The notes under the pieces were generated by a model that was given only the letters and a program-made list of their open reading frames with translations, did no database searches and was not told the origin of the DNA. From Helicoverpa zea (Eukaryota > Arthropoda > Insecta > Lepidoptera > Noctuidae): a stretch of 64,000 nucleotides of DNA. A program made the translations under genes and the position numbers. The stretch spans positions 1,116,001 through 1,180,000 of the forward strand of contig NC_061467.1 in NCBI RefSeq assembly GCF_022581195.2. Reading direction: 5' to 3'. Of this stretch, positions 27,201 through 39,682 are shown in pieces. Numbering within the stretch: position 1 is the first letter of the stretch; the number at the start of each line of letters is the position of its first letter.

Positions 27201-28750
27201 AGCGGTAAGATTGCTTCAGTTGAATTGTGAATTTGTGACTGGGTCAAGTAGCTATGATAGTTTTATGTTTTTTTTTGGTTTTGCCAAATATTTGGATTGA
27301 ATTTCAAGGGATATGATGTCTATGTTCCTATAAAATTGTGAAGGTTGTTCTATGTCTGAATTAATGTTACAAAAAATAAAGCTCATCTTATTATATGATG
27401 TTACACAATCAACTTAAAATATTATATTTAATTGTGCGTGTGTTACAAATCTGTAAAATCTTTATAATAAAATTGCTTTATAGTCATCTGCAAAAAAATA
27501 AAAATAAACTAGGTACCAATTAAGTTGCTTCGGCATACATAGCCAAAACACTCATCCACTGAAAATCTCCATTAAAACCAAAGGAATCGTGACTAGACTA
27601 AACGCGGACGATAGTCCAATAACAATTTCATGTCCAAATCGGAAACGTGTCCAATTACGTTCATTAAGAATTCTCTTCGCATTTTTGTTTTCAATATAAC
27701 GTGTCCTTAGAATACAAGAATGGTTCAAGGAAACTTCCACCCTGCAACTCAGGGAATAAGGTTAATATTTCACTGTAGTTTTATGGTTAATGTGTGTAAG
27801 TCAAGATTGGAAGTCGGTGACTATTTTGGTAAAGCATGTCCCGAAAACGGCCAGGAGTCAATCACCTTACTTTACAATCGTTTGGTAAAGTGCTGCCGAT
27901 TTATAAATACAGGTTCTGGAAGCGAGTTGTTTGGGAAACCTGGATGTCTGGTTTGAACCGGGTTGTTTTATTGCAGTGTGAAGAGATTGAGTCAATAACG
28001 TTTGGTTAATAGGACCTAAAGGAATAGGAGTATCAAAGGGATAAAATACTTAAGTGCTTCGAAAGTAATATACCACCACTATCGAATCTCTCTATGGCTT
28101 TAAGGTTGGCTGTAAGAGAACCCAATTCTGGGTTAAGCTCGCCATTGTACATAAACTGTCTGTATTCTTTTTATGTATTTATTGTTAAGTGTGCAATAAA
28201 GAATAAGAATAATATTGTTTAAATTGGTTAATTTTTGATGTTGAGATACATTTATTTTATTTTATTTTAATCATAGATATTAATTTTCATGTAGGTGTCA
28301 AATACTTTCACAATGATATCTTAATTATAGTTTAGAGACAAGAAACTGTCAGAAGCAACCAGTTAATGAAAAACCTTATATCCTTAAATTGAGTTTTTGT
28401 TGAATATATGTACTTAAAGTTCTCTTCTCAAGAGTTGCTGAAAGAATTAATTGTAAATTTTAACCTACGGGGAATTACCTTCCTTATCTGAAATATAAGT
28501 TGGTAGTTAAATAGTGTATCTTTCAAATTATTATTTTGTAGGTAGCTAATCTTACCCATTCGGCTCGATTAGTTAAATATTTCTTAAACGATCAAGTCAT
28601 TACCCGTCTACAAGGTTTTAAAAAACAGGTGCAGATATTTTATCAAAATATGAATTTTAAGTTTGAATATTATCAAAATGTTATCTTTTAAAGCCTGTCT
28701 GATGATATAACGAAAGCAATTAAGAAAGTACCGACATAAACCGAAAAATA
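27200..28750. other. Non-coding stretch
   Basis: AT-rich sequence with no gene or repeat that I recognise. Short open frames at 27552-27956 lie on both strands and have no family features. Confidence 0.5.
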
Positions 28751-28751
28751 T

Positions 28752-28960
28752 CTAATCTATACTAATATTACCTATAAAGAGAATTTTTTTATTTTTGTTT
28801 GTAATGAATAAACTGAAAAACTACCGACGACCGGACCGATTTAAAAAATTCTTCTACTGACAGAAAGCTACACTCTTCGCGAGTAACACAGGCTTTTATT
28901 CCGGTACAGGCAGTAGGCAGTAGTAGTTTCCAAGGGACGCGGTTGCACAATATGATAAAA
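28752..28960 (+). mobile_element. Old LEP1-like Helitron relic
   Basis: It starts TCTATACTAATATTACCTAT and keeps CGACCGGACCGATTTAAAAA, a cassette about ACGACAGAAAGCTACACT... and AAGGGACGCGG near the 3' end. It is diverged; the 3' terminus is not clear. Confidence 0.5.
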
Positions 28961-29427
28961 GTGTGCGATAAAGCGGGTGTGTGAAATATGATAGTATCTA
29001 TATATGTTTGGTTAACATTTATATAAAATACACATTTCTCATAGCAAGTATTTTATTTTTATTAAAGTAGTTTAAGGCATATAGTGTACCTACATATTTC
29101 GTCCAAATAAAGACTTATATCTTTATATAGCAAGTTATTTTCATAATATACATACTTAAGTTTATTATATAAACCGTAGGAAGGAAGACCCGTTGTTAAA
29201 GTAGCGACAGTTCAAACAACAATGATGGCTCAATCCGTTATTGTTGCCAAATTAAGAGCTCATTTGAATCCCTCATCGCTTATAGTCGTGAGGCGAATAT
29301 CAATCGCTATATTTATTGAATGCTTGAGTAATATTAGGGCTGCCCCATCTACACTAATACTAGAAGCCTTTAAACGCACAAATATCAGGAATTATTGGTC
29401 CGATTTGAAAAAATCTTGCCGTGTTAG

Positions 29428-29492
29428 ATAGCCTATATATTTATTTAAGAATAGCTAGCTATCTACTCTTTCTTAAATAAATAGGCTATACC
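29428..29492. repeat. Imperfect hairpin
   Basis: ATAGCCTATATATTTATTTA and AATAAATAGGCTAT pair across TAGCTAGCTATCTACTC, giving a stem of about 20 bp with a small bulge. Its function is unknown. Confidence 0.55.
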
Positions 29493-29679
29493 ATATATTG
29501 GAGTACCTATGTTGTTGGGACGCGAGTTTCACTGCTGGCTAAAGATAGTTTGTATTTTGCTTGTATCTTGACGGGAATACCAGAGGCTTAGAATTCTTTA
29601 TTCTTTTTTAAGGGCACTGGGAGAAGGATTAAGGTTATGTAGACGAAGGCAGCTTTCTGTACCTAAATGGGTATAAGAA

Positions 29680-29745
29680 AAACTTCATCATCATCATCGT
29701 CATCATCTCAGCCATAGGACGTCCACTGCTGAACATAGGCCATAA
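29680..29745 (+). mobile_element. LINE/SINE 3' tail fragment
   Basis: A run of CATCATCATC followed by AGCCATAGGACGTCCACTGC and TGAACATAGGCC. It is a very common lepidopteran repeat tail of RTE type; only this piece is present. Confidence 0.6.
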
Positions 29746-29759
29746 GAAAAACTTACTAT

Positions 29760-31260
29760 TACTTATCTATAGGTACTCTAGGCGTTATATGTCTATTGAT
29801 ATTAATCCTTATACATATTGTATAGGCAGCTTATACAATCAAATTTACCTTTCATATTGAGTCATTGACACTAATTACATGGTTCAAGGTTACAAAGCTG
29901 TTACAAAAAGTTCTTAATAATCTCACGTATATCTTATTGCATTGCAATCTGATGATGATTTAATCATGATTAAATCTAATAAATCCAATTAAGATTAGTT
30001 CATTTAATTACAGTGTAAGTATAAATTAAATAGTTTGATAGGATTCACAAATAACTTTAAAATAAATGGTCAGTATATGGAAATCTTTCGTAATATTTTT
30101 CATAGTAGGTCAACCCTATCGAAAATACTATTTTAATGAATTCCTTCCGACTTTTATGCTTAAACCGCAGTCATACAAAACATTGTAAAGGTATGATGAC
30201 GTCAGTTTATCCCCGTGTGGTGGTTAAGTAATTAACTTTTTTACGATCAATAGTTTAATTTATTAGACAGTTACCGCCGATAAATAATTACAGAATTAAT
30301 AGGTAACGAAATAGTAATAAATTCTGGCGAGCAGTACAAATAAAACGGATAGTTCTATCATTTGCTTAACTCTCAAATAAACCAGGCATTAAGCTTTTCC
30401 CGATTCTTTATTTATTTAAGGGTAATTTTCATTTGGATGAAGGGAGCTGAAGCAAAGTCTATGAAATCTTACTTTATGGTGCAGAGGAACCTATGCAAAA
30501 ATTTCATTTTTATTTTATTGAAGCAATAGTACTTCAAACACTTTTCCTTATCATCTCTTCTATAACTTGTTTCATGTTTTAATTATCTTCGAAAGATATT
30601 TATAGAAGATGGAACAATCATAAAAACAATTATTTACTCATTTAAAAGCCTGCTCATTTATTGCTAACAATATTTTTCAGAAGCTTTGAGCACCAGTCTA
30701 CCTTCACAAACAATTGACAATAATGCGCTTGGTACAGGCAACAGCAGAAATTATAATTCTAAAACTATGTTATGTGCTACGTTTATTTGGTTTTTAATTA
30801 TACAGTTGCTTAAAGTTATGTTGTTTTCGTAATAGGTAGTTATAATCACCCAGGAATAAATATTTTTTTTAGCTGACTACTATTCTGACCAGTCAAAACT
30901 TCTGTCTGTTTAAGAAAAAAAAAAGCAGCATAGAAAAAAAATACATACCTACTGTTATGTTAAAAGTATATGTATACGTACATAGGTATGTTAACAAAAA
31001 AAAAATATATATTTAAACGTCGTGCGTGATTTTTCAAAATGTTTCGCACTTTTGTTCCCGACTGTACTCGTCATCGTAACTCAAGACGTTGCCTTCCTAG
31101 AACATTAGACGCGCTAGATTGCAGTTTGCTAAGAATAGGTGAAAGTACTTACTTTATAGTTACTTAGAAAATTATTGTTTACCAAACAGATGAGCTTAAC
31201 ATAGCTGCTCTCTAAGTTTTTCACTACATAATTATGTATATGCATCACATCTTTTTTAAC
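29760..31260. other. Non-coding stretch
   Basis: AT-rich unique-looking sequence. Nothing recognised. Confidence 0.5.
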
Positions 31261-31261
31261 G

Positions 31262-31430
31262 ATGGCAAAAATCATCAACTGTGTACTCCTGCTGTGTGTT
31301 AGCAGCGGTAAGGGAGTGTCAGACTTTTACTGGCAAAAATATCCATCGTGTTCCGTCATAGGCCTTTTACGTACCAGGGCCGCGGTAACTCTTTCGAATA
31401 ATCCCGAACAGCCCCAGCGGGACATAAGTC
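31262..31430 (-). mobile_element. 3' end of an R1-like LINE
   Basis: Its reverse matches the 3' UTR of the R1-like fragment at 39698-40474 (shared: GCGGCCCTGGTAC, AAAAGGCCTATGACGGAACA, CAGTAAAAGTCTGACACTCC). It covers only the last ~170 bp of that element. Confidence 0.75.
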
Positions 31431-31434
31431 TATA

Positions 31435-31620
31435 TCCTGGACACCAATGACTGATTAAAGGTGAAGGAAAGCATCTCGAGGGAACCCGGACTATAAAAAA
31501 TCTAAAATCATCAACCCTATAAAGCAATCGTGACGATTACTGCTCAATCCTTCTCCGTGTGAGAGGAGACCCTGGGCCCAGCAGTAGGATGCGATGAAAA
31601 GGCTGAACAAATGTCAAACA
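31435..31620 (+). mobile_element. SINE-like repeat fragment
   Basis: It contains GACACCAATGACTGATTAAA, AAGGTGAAGGAAAGC, and the tail CTCAATCCTTCTCCGTGTGA followed by CCCAGCAGTAGGA. The same parts occur in reverse at 43740-43905. Confidence 0.65.
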
Positions 31621-31623
31621 ATA

Positions 31624-31827
31624 TCCTACTAATATTATAAACGCGAAAGTTTGTATGTATGGATGTATGGATGTTTGTTACTCTTTCACGCAAAAACTAC
31701 TGAATGGATTTTAATGAAACTTTACAACAATATAGCTTATACATCAGAATAACACATAGGCTACAATTTGTAAACATATTGTTCGAAATACTAAATCTGC
31801 GCAGACGAAGTCGCGGGCACCAGCTAG
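31624..31827 (+). mobile_element. LEP1 non-autonomous Helitron, complete
   Basis: A 204-bp element inserted between A and T. It begins TCCTACTAATATTATAAACG and ends GACGAAGTCGCGG...CAGCTAG, the typical LEP1 5' and CTAG 3' ends. It encodes nothing and would move only with Helitron helicase supplied elsewhere. Confidence 0.85.
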
Positions 31828-31829
31828 TA

Positions 31830-33030
31830 CGTAATAATTTAAGTAATTATGCAAACCTTTGTGACGATGTCAACCCATAAAACTAATTATTTATTTTTAG
31901 ATTTAAAATATGTAGCACCCAATATAAGTGTTTTAAATAAATATGCAAAACATAACGGATCCATTGGCTGTAGTTGTATATTATATTATTAAAATGCAAA
32001 TATTAAGTCACACCGAACAAGTTTTTGAGTTTTATAGTATTTTGCGGCTAGACCTCCATTTATTAGGTAGTCATAAATAACAATCTAGAAATGATTCAAG
32101 GAAAATCTACAAAAATATCAACGTTTATAAATACCGTAGCCATACTCAAGTAGCCTATACGAAAGACGAAATGTAGCTACGCACAAAAAACTACCTTTAA
32201 ACCCAAAGAACAGTAAAACCCGAACCCTCGTGAACCTTTACAAGTTCACGAGCACTTTGAGAACCACTGCCTCAGACGGCAGCCCTGAATAACCCGTTAG
32301 CGTACTTAACAAGAAAATAGCTCTATTCTAGGCTATTGTATTTTAGCAGGAAATCACTCTGGCACGCGTCACACTCTGGTTTGCATACGTATTTAAGAGC
32401 ACAAGTTCACCGACAACGTAAGCGTCAGTTTTCTTAAATGGTTGACTATGAATTTTCATGTACAATAGGCGAGACAGGGTTAAAAATAGTGATTTAATTA
32501 GTCATCTTTTAGATTACCTAAATATTAACTAAAAACATTAAAAACACATTAAGATCTAAGGCAATAAAGTGGGAGTTAGGGACGTCACGTTTGTGTAAAA
32601 TGTAGGTACTTACGGTCTTTTTTCATTCGTCATACCTTTAAGAAACTGACGTTTTTTTGACGGTGAACTTGAGCCTGAGTGTACTATAATTTGTTTTTAC
32701 ACGCTTATGGGTAAATTGGAAGAAAGTAACTGTATTCTGTATTATAAAATTATTTAAACAAATATTGTCTCAAAGGGTTTTATGACTTGGCGCATTCCGA
32801 CTAGCAAATGTTTACAAAATAATCCATTGTTTTTACACTGAAATAGTTTTTTATTGAACTATAAATTCCGCAATGTATGGAGCATCGTGATTGGTATTGT
32901 TTCTATTGTATCAAATGTTATTTAAACTAAGCGTGTTACATAACCATGTAGAAAACGTGTAAATACTTCTCTGACTGACTGTACTTATTTTATTTAGAAT
33001 TTACTCACAATGGCAATCTTTGTTTTTATG
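31830..33030. other. Non-coding stretch
   Basis: AT-rich unique-looking sequence with no recognised gene or repeat. Confidence 0.5.
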
Positions 33031-33032
33031 TG

Positions 33033-33185
33033 AAATCATCAAAAGGATCCTTCCCGCTAAGGGTGCTGCAGGAATGAGTGTGATCATACTTCTAGTGACT
33101 AAAACCCACCAGGTTCCTTATGGATTGAAGTCTTTGGTGTACCAGGGCCGCGAACTCTTCCGAACTATCTCGCAGCATAGTGGCA
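33033..33185 (-). mobile_element. Diverged R1-like LINE 3' end
   Basis: Shares GAAATCATCAA, a C-rich CTTCCCGCTAAGGG block and GTACCAGGGCCGCG...CTCTTCCGAA with the copies at 7075 and 31262, in the same (minus) orientation. Confidence 0.6.
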
Positions 33186-33419
33186 ACTTAGGAAAGAACT
33201 AAGGATATATCTCAACAAATCTAAAATGTGCACCTAAACAGGATCATTTATAAAGAAAACTGTCACCGCTATATCACTTAAAAGACACGCAAAACCTGTA
33301 ATTTGACAATCCAGAAAGTCTATCAAATTACTCTATTACTATTAAACTATGTCCAAAATTAAATTAACTTACCTAATAGGTACGTTTTACAAAAAGGCTC
33401 GTACCATACATATGTAACA

Positions 33420-33480
33420 CTAGCTTCTGCCCGCGACTTCGTACGCGGATCCTGTCCCTTATGCCAGCGACTATGGGGTC
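33420..33480 (-). mobile_element. Truncated LEP1 Helitron end
   Basis: CTAGCTTCTGCCCGCGACTT followed by CGTACGCGGATCC is the reversed 3' end of LEP1. The remainder is absent. Confidence 0.65.
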
Positions 33481-33622
33481 AGCAAAATCAAAGATCTGAA
33501 TAGTCGCAATAGACGTGACCATAGGGATAAAAGTAGTGATTCTAATTAGTCCGCATTTAAGTTGTGTGTGGCAAAAATATTACACGTATTATAACGTAAA
33601 AAAACATTGAATAGATGACAAA

Positions 33623-34024
33623 GTCGTGGTGACTTAGTGGAATTCGTGGTTTAGTGGGTAGAGAACCTCTCAAGAAAATCTCTCAAGTATGAGCGTGCGT
33701 CTTTGATTCCAGGTCTGGCAAGTGCCTGCCAATGCAACTTTTCTAAGTTCGTATGTACTTTCTACGTATATTTTGGATACCAATGACCGTTATTTGGAGG
33801 GGATGTTAAACTGTAGGTTCCGACTGTCATTGAACATTCTTGGCAGTCGTTATGGGTAGTCAGAAGCCAGTAGGTCTTACCAAGGGGTGTTAGGTTGAGC
33901 GGGTAACCGGGTTGTGGAGGTCAGATAGGCAGTCGCTCCTTGTAAAACACTGGTACTCAGTTGCATCGTGACTGGAAGTCGATCCTAACATAATTGGGAC
34001 AAAGGCTCTTGAGATAATAACGAC
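33623..34024 (+). mobile_element. tRNA-derived SINE, plus-strand copy
   Basis: Same family as 17056-17453: head GTCGTGGTGACTTAGTGG..., then TTTTCTAAGTTCGTATGTAC, GTCGTTATGGGTAGTCAGAA, GGTCAGATAGGCAGTCGCTC and a tail GGGACAAAGGCTCTTGAG plus an A/T/G-rich microsatellite. That tail was the target of the next insertion. Confidence 0.8.
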
Positions 34025-34721
34025 AATAATAATGAGATATAGGCACCGCAGGACATCTGAGGCTGATGACGGGGAGTAGCGACCCCGCGGGGCTATATAT
34101 ACTGAGTTCTCCAGGGAGTGTATACTGTCCCCCATCTCCGGCCGGTCGGAGTGACCCATGACGGGGGAAGGTCTCACGCCTCTGGCTTGGCTTGGTCGTC
34201 CAGAGTGGAGTCGCTAGAGCAGGATTAGTAGCCTTGCTGAGGGTAGGTGCCTCATGGTAAGCACAGGGAGCGCGTAATCTGCGTTTAAAGTCCGCCGAGG
34301 TATCCTCACCCTTCAGCCGCTCATGTCCCTGTTGCCCTCTTGTTGCTATTCAGTGACTGGTTCCCGGGGGGCCAGTAAGTGAGGCGGCGAGTCTCCACCT
34401 GCCGTTTTTACATGTACCTAATACATTGTCATCCACTAACATCCCATCACAATAGCCCAAGTAGTTTTCCTCCATAGTTAGCAATAGATTAGCACAGAAC
34501 CGGGGATTGTCTTTTTTTTAACGACGTCCACCGGGGATTGTCCTTGGGTTCATTTCTATAGTGTATAAAGGGATAATCGTCGGTTTTGTGTCACCATTTC
34601 ATTTAAGTTCTCTCAAAAGGGCTTCAGCGTGTTGGCTTCGGCCCCACGTTTGCCTCCCAAAAATTCGGAACTCTGTAGTCCGGAGGTCTGGAAGAGACAT
34701 ACAAAATAATAATGAGATATA
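34025..34721 (+). mobile_element. Truncated retroelement 3' end with 17-bp target duplication
   Basis: AATAATAATGAGATATA is at 34025-34041 and 34705-34721. The 663-bp insert between them is GC-rich at its left (GACGGGGAGTAGCGACCCCG; GGAAGGTCTCACGCC) and contains a doubled ACCGGGGATTGTC motif near 34500 and 34530. It ends GGAGGTCTGGAAGAGACATA without a long poly-A. The duplication length suggests target-primed integration of a LINE 3' UTR; I cannot name the family. It has landed in the tail of the SINE before it. Confidence 0.75.
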
Positions 34722-34972
34722 ACACAACAAAGTCGGAGAGTGGGGGTTCGTGACGCCACGTCTAGGTATGTAAAATTTGTACTAAGCAGTGACTTAACAC
34801 GAAATTCAAGCGTTGTTGTATCTTCGTTATTATTTGTTTGTGAGAGAGAGAAAAGAAAAATACGTGTCCATTATTTTAGGGTTATCTAAAAGACGGACTA
34901 ATTACTTTTTTTGATTCACCATACCTATTTCATAACATTCATTTCTGTACATTTCAAGTGTAGTATTGCTCT

Positions 34973-35590
34973 TGAAGTTCCACATCAGGTGTTACAGATC
35001 TTCGATGATTATACGTCAATAGAGAGTGCTTATCAGATTGAACCACTTTTGCTAAAACGTCATATCTTCATATGCTTCATATAGTCTAGCAGGGCTCCTG
35101 GAGTTCCACATCAGGTGTTTTACATCTTCAATTTTTATAAGTCAACAGAGAGTGCTTATCAGATTGAACAACTTTTGTTAAAACGTTATACCTCTATATG
35201 CTATAGTCTAGCTGGGCCCCTGGAGTTCCACATCAGGTGTTTTAGATCTTCAATTTGTATAAGTCAATAGAAAGTGCTTATCAAATTGAACAACTTTTGC
35301 TAAAACGGCATACCTGTATATGGTACAGAGAAGCTGGGCTCTTGGGGTTCCACATCAGGTATTCCAGATCTTAAAATTTATTATCTCAGCTGAAAATGCT
35401 CATCAAATGAAACAATTTTTGCCACGGCACCATATTTGTATCTCTTATAGTTTTATTGGTCTGTTGGAGTTCTGCATCAGGTCTTCAAGTTTCGAAGATA
35501 AATTATAGCCTATATGTTGACCAGGCCTAATACTGATACAACAAAGCAAAAATCATTGAAATCCGTTCAGTAGTTCGGAAGATTAGCGTG
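34973..35590. repeat. Tandem array, five units of ~122 bp
   Basis: Units begin with GGAGTTCCACATCAGGTGTT-like text at 34973, 35100, 35222, 35344 and 35466 (spacings 127, 122, 122, 122). Each holds AGATCTTCAATTT, AGTGCTTATCA.ATTGAACAA and CTTTTGCTAAAACG.CAT. The last unit runs into AATCCGTTCAGTAGTTCGGA, a phrase common in insect repeat tails. Similarity decreases toward the right end. Confidence 0.85.
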
Positions 35591-35591
35591 T

Positions 35592-35656
35592 ACAAACAAA
35601 CAGACATACAGACATACAGACATACAGACATACAGACATACAGACATACAGACAGA
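35592..35656. repeat. ACAGACAT microsatellite
   Basis: Seven to eight units of ACAGACAT directly follow the 122-bp array. They give rise to the Cys/Leu/Tyr/Val/Met/Ser-rich minus-strand frame at 35527-35826 that should not be taken as a gene. Confidence 0.9.
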
Positions 35657-35949
35657 ATTTTTTTTTTGGATTTGTGCTCCATTACTGTTCCTAAACCCCA
35701 CCCAATTATTATTTTTTTTATATATTCAATGTACAGACACAGTTTTTTTACAGATTTATTATATGTATAGATAAGATAGGCTGTTCTTACACATAACAAA
35801 AGGATCGGGTGTCGTGACGTCACCATATACTCGTGATGTCCACAAAGACTAGAACCGGTCTACTTTCCATACCATGTGTGTACTGGACCATTGTCGCGTT
35901 TACTTTTATGGCAATACTTTATAAATAAGCATTTAAATGTTTTACTGAG

Positions 35950-36020
35950 GAAAGAAAGACTCAGCTAACCCCGGCGGTAAGGGTCATTTGATAATTTTTG
36001 ACGTCGTTTAAAAAAAAGGT
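35950..36020 (+). mobile_element. LINE 3' tail
   Basis: CAGCTAACCCCGGCGGTAAG, GGTCATTTGATAATTTTTGA, CGTCG and an A run closely match the last 60 bases of the R1-like fragment at 40474 (GGTCATTTGATGATTTTACG). Severely 5'-truncated. Confidence 0.7.
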
Positions 36021-36499
36021 ATCGCTCATTCTTTAGATTGCAGAGTGACAATGATGGCTTCGGATGGCAAGCTCGGGTGAAGGATTGACGATAAGGCTGT
36101 CACAAGTCTTATAAAAGACTGACTATATACTTTATGGACTGTCACGATATAATGATTCATAATACCTTCTAAAGCATTCTACCGCTTGTTAAGTAAAAGT
36201 AATTCGAAGATGCCCACAAAATACATGTAGTTAAACTGCTGTAGTTAAGCAAAATATTGTTTTAAACAAAACACACGTAAATACAGGCTAAACCCACTAA
36301 TTATTATCCTCAAAGCTGGGATAACACTTATCGGGTTTCCGCCGAATATGGCATGTTATCGCGAACTAATCGATACAAGGAAATTAACAAAATTTTCCCA
36401 CGTGTTGGAAAACTTGAGGTTATTAAGAAATATTGCAAAAAATCACGTGTACTGATTTTAGTGCGAATTATTTCGTGAACTTGGATATAAAGTTGCCTA

Positions 36500-36610
36500 T
36501 GGTCCTTTTCCAGAAATAGGCTATCTAACACTGAAATCATTTTTCAAATAGGACCAGTAGGTCATAGTGCGTTCATACAAATAAAAATACTCTTCAGCTT
36601 TGTAATATTA
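36500..36610 (-). mobile_element. LEP1-like Helitron piece
   Basis: GGCTATCTAACACTGAAATC, TTTTTCAAATAGGACC and CTCTTCAGCTTTGTAATATT match the 5' half of the Helitron at 22358-22775 in the same orientation. Confidence 0.65.
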
Positions 36611-36619
36611 TTTTATTTT

Positions 36620-37905
36620 CTTGACATATTTGACATTATATTTTACCATTATATGATTGCTTACGCTTCAACATATCTGATGACAAGGAATTAGACCGGC
36701 TCCTCGTCAGTACCGGCTTACGTAGTAGCTACGGACCTCCCGTATTAGTAGGTATAGATAGAATGTTTGGAATCCAGTTCATTCCCGGAATGCAAAACAG
36801 CTAGGAAAACAAAACAAAAGTCCTATAAAGAATACGCTTAAATCCATAACACCGTTATAAACTATGAATGAGATATAAGACGACCTTTAACATAGAATGT
36901 CATATTGGCCAACACCGGCCCATCTTTCATCGATCTTACAAAATGCAGTTTCGAAGGTAATCAGTAGAATTGGTTTGGAATTAGCCAATCCTTAATAACG
37001 TTATTAAATATAGATTTTATATATATTTCGAACAGATTAAGCAAGTCGTTAATTGTTAAGAGTAGGACCTATATTGGTCAAGTTTCAATGGTTTGAAAGC
37101 AAGAAGTTGGCTAGATCTTTCAAATGTGATAAAAGGTGAAAGGAATATGATTTGATAATGTTATAGTTTGGTGCAATAAAGTACAGTTGGAATTAAATGG
37201 TTAGGATACTTTCGAGACCTATTGAAACTAAATATTTATTCGCTTAATAATTGTAATACTTAATATTTAGCAATCCTTACTGATAATTACGAAAGTAAAT
37301 AGATCTATCGGGGTTTCACGCTACTACTGAAACGATTGAAGAATTGACTTATTGGTAGGTACGTAGGCTTTTACCTATTGCGGCTTGTATATTTTAGTGT
37401 GTTAATATATTGTAGTGAAACCTCGGGAAATATATAAGCAATAATGATCTCATTTGTCAAATGTATCAAACGTGCTTGTAGTTTTTTGTGTTTAGCCTTT
37501 ATGTTCTAGTTATTTATGATCTAATAGTCATCTATAGTTTATAGGTCCAGGTATGGCGTCAGGCAGCCTACGCGAGTCTAGATACGGCACACGTTGACCT
37601 TTCCAACGTTAGAATTCCGAGTATTTTGTTGTTGAATCACACGATGTGTTTCAGTTGTGAATTTAATGTAGGTATCTAAAGTATAAATATGTATTAGGTA
37701 ATACTTATTATAAAGAGGAGCTTTTGTTTGCTTGAATTTTAAATATTCTGAAAACTGCTGAAGAAATCGAAAAATTCTTTCACTGCTAGGAAGCTATACC
37801 ATACCCGGGTGACCTAGGCTATATTTTATACAGATAAAGTTAACAGTTCCCCCGGGATACGGGTGCAATCGCGAGAAACGATTTATGTATGTGTGGCTAA
37901 ATGGT
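36620..37905. other. Non-coding stretch
   Basis: No gene or recognised repeat, apart from a faint Helitron-like piece around 37750-37880 (TTTCACTGCTAGGAAGCTAT; ACAGTTCCCCCGGGATACGG). Confidence 0.45.
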
Positions 37906-38411
37906 TTAGGGTCTCAGCACACATATGGGATCGGAAAGGGATCGTCACCGTATCGCCTCGAGCCGTTCAGAATGGTTTGTATTAAACTCCCTACTGCAAC
38001 GCACACTAATCGGAATAATAACGTAATCGCCTCGCCTCGGAACAGGCTCCGAACTTGAATTCCCGCGCTTACGGCTCATCGTCCCCGCGCTTACGTTTCT
38101 CCGTCTCCGCGCTTACGTCTCTCCGTACCCGAGCTCACATCTCTTCGTCCACCCTTTCCCCTTTCCCCTCCCACGACTTGCCTGCTAAAGACGCCGCCAT
38201 TCGCAAGGAGTATTTCATTCGTGTTGCGCGTCAGCCAGGGGGCGGCGAGGCGTAAGCGCGGTGTCGCCTAGCCGTAGCCGAGTTGACGTACAGGCGCTGC
38301 TGATACGCTTTTGTTACGTGCATACGGTAGGTTGACGCCTGGTTGACAGCGAGGCGAAAGGCGTTACGGTTACGATCCCTTTCCGATCCCATATGTGTGC
38401 TGAGACCTTTA
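37906..38411. mobile_element. PIF/Harbinger MITE, 500 bp, TTA duplication
   Basis: TTA at 37906-37908 and 38409-38411 flanks ends GGGTCTCAGCACACATATGG and its inverse; the terminal inverted repeat extends through GATCGGAAAGGGATCGT. The centre is GC-rich and holds three ~22-bp repeats (CGCGCTTACG...CTCCGT) at about 38060-38150. It encodes no transposase. Confidence 0.88.
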
Positions 38412-39682
38412 AATAGTTTAGAATCGGCTTAGCGCCTTATTTATATTTTAAAAGATATACCTAGGTGTGCTGAATTTGGCAGAATGTCGTAGTGGTCTGG
38501 AGGTTAGAGTCGATTCTCAAGTGCATTTGAAACCTAATTAGGTTGATAAGTAGGTACTTAATATTTTGTATGACTTTATGTCTATAATTTTGCTATTTGA
38601 CATATCCCGTCTTAGGGTAAATACGCCAAATGTCGGCCCCCTTAGCGATTTTCTGATTGCGGTTCGCTATAGCACCGTCAGTTTCCAACGCAAGATAGTT
38701 TCTGATGCGGTTTTGGATAGTTTGATTAATCTATGTCATGTTTATAGGCATAAGATTGATATTTCTACGAAAAGAAAAAAGTAATAAGGCTTAGATGCGT
38801 CGAGAACAGAAAAACCCTAAAGTCGGCCATTCACGGCCCAAGGTCGGTTGCGTTTTTTCCAAATGTCGGCCAGGTATAGGCTGTTTTAAATTAAGGCAGT
38901 GACAAATATTATTAACATGATTTATTTTAGCAGAATTATAATATAATACTAAGTATACATTTGTAATTGTATTTGTTTAATTTATAGTAAAATATTTTTT
39001 TTGTTTCCCCTAAACAAAAAAAGTCGTATTCACGACCAACCATTTATATTTTTTAAGCTAATAAGAACGGTTTAATAGATAGCAAGTATCAAACTATAAA
39101 GCTACCATAAACATGCCTACAATACTGTCAACTCCTACATTTAAACTTAACTCCTATACGATATAATGAATTATAATAAATAAATTATTTCATTTTGAGA
39201 AAATGAAAAAATATAAAAGTATTTTTTCATCAGCCTGTATAGTGGCGCTTGAGTTCGAGGCTGGTCGACATTACGATTATTTACGATTCTAATGTCGGCC
39301 CCTATTTCTTGTACCTTATTTCTCGAGATTCAACTAATATCACCCCGGCCGTTATTTGGCTATTAAACGTAAAATAGATCTATTTGCCTATAAGCTTTGC
39401 AAATTCTCTTGTTAAGCCAACGGAATTAGTACAATAGGAATTTATAAAATAGACTGCATTTGCTTTAAGTCGGCCACGGCCGAGACTCCGGTTTTAAGTC
39501 AAAACTGTTGTCCTAATGGCGGCCTCCTATTTTTCCTTGAAAAATATACGCAAAACGCTGAAAAAACTATCTTAAAATATAGTAAAAATAACCCATTAGT
39601 GACAATCAAGCTTAAAACAAAAATAAATAAATGTTTTATCGTTCTAATATCAATCCCCAAAATGTGAGTATTCACTTCGAGT

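Noticed and set aside
35527..35826. Frame with repeated CLYVCMSV
   Set aside because: Direct translation of the ACAGACAT microsatellite.
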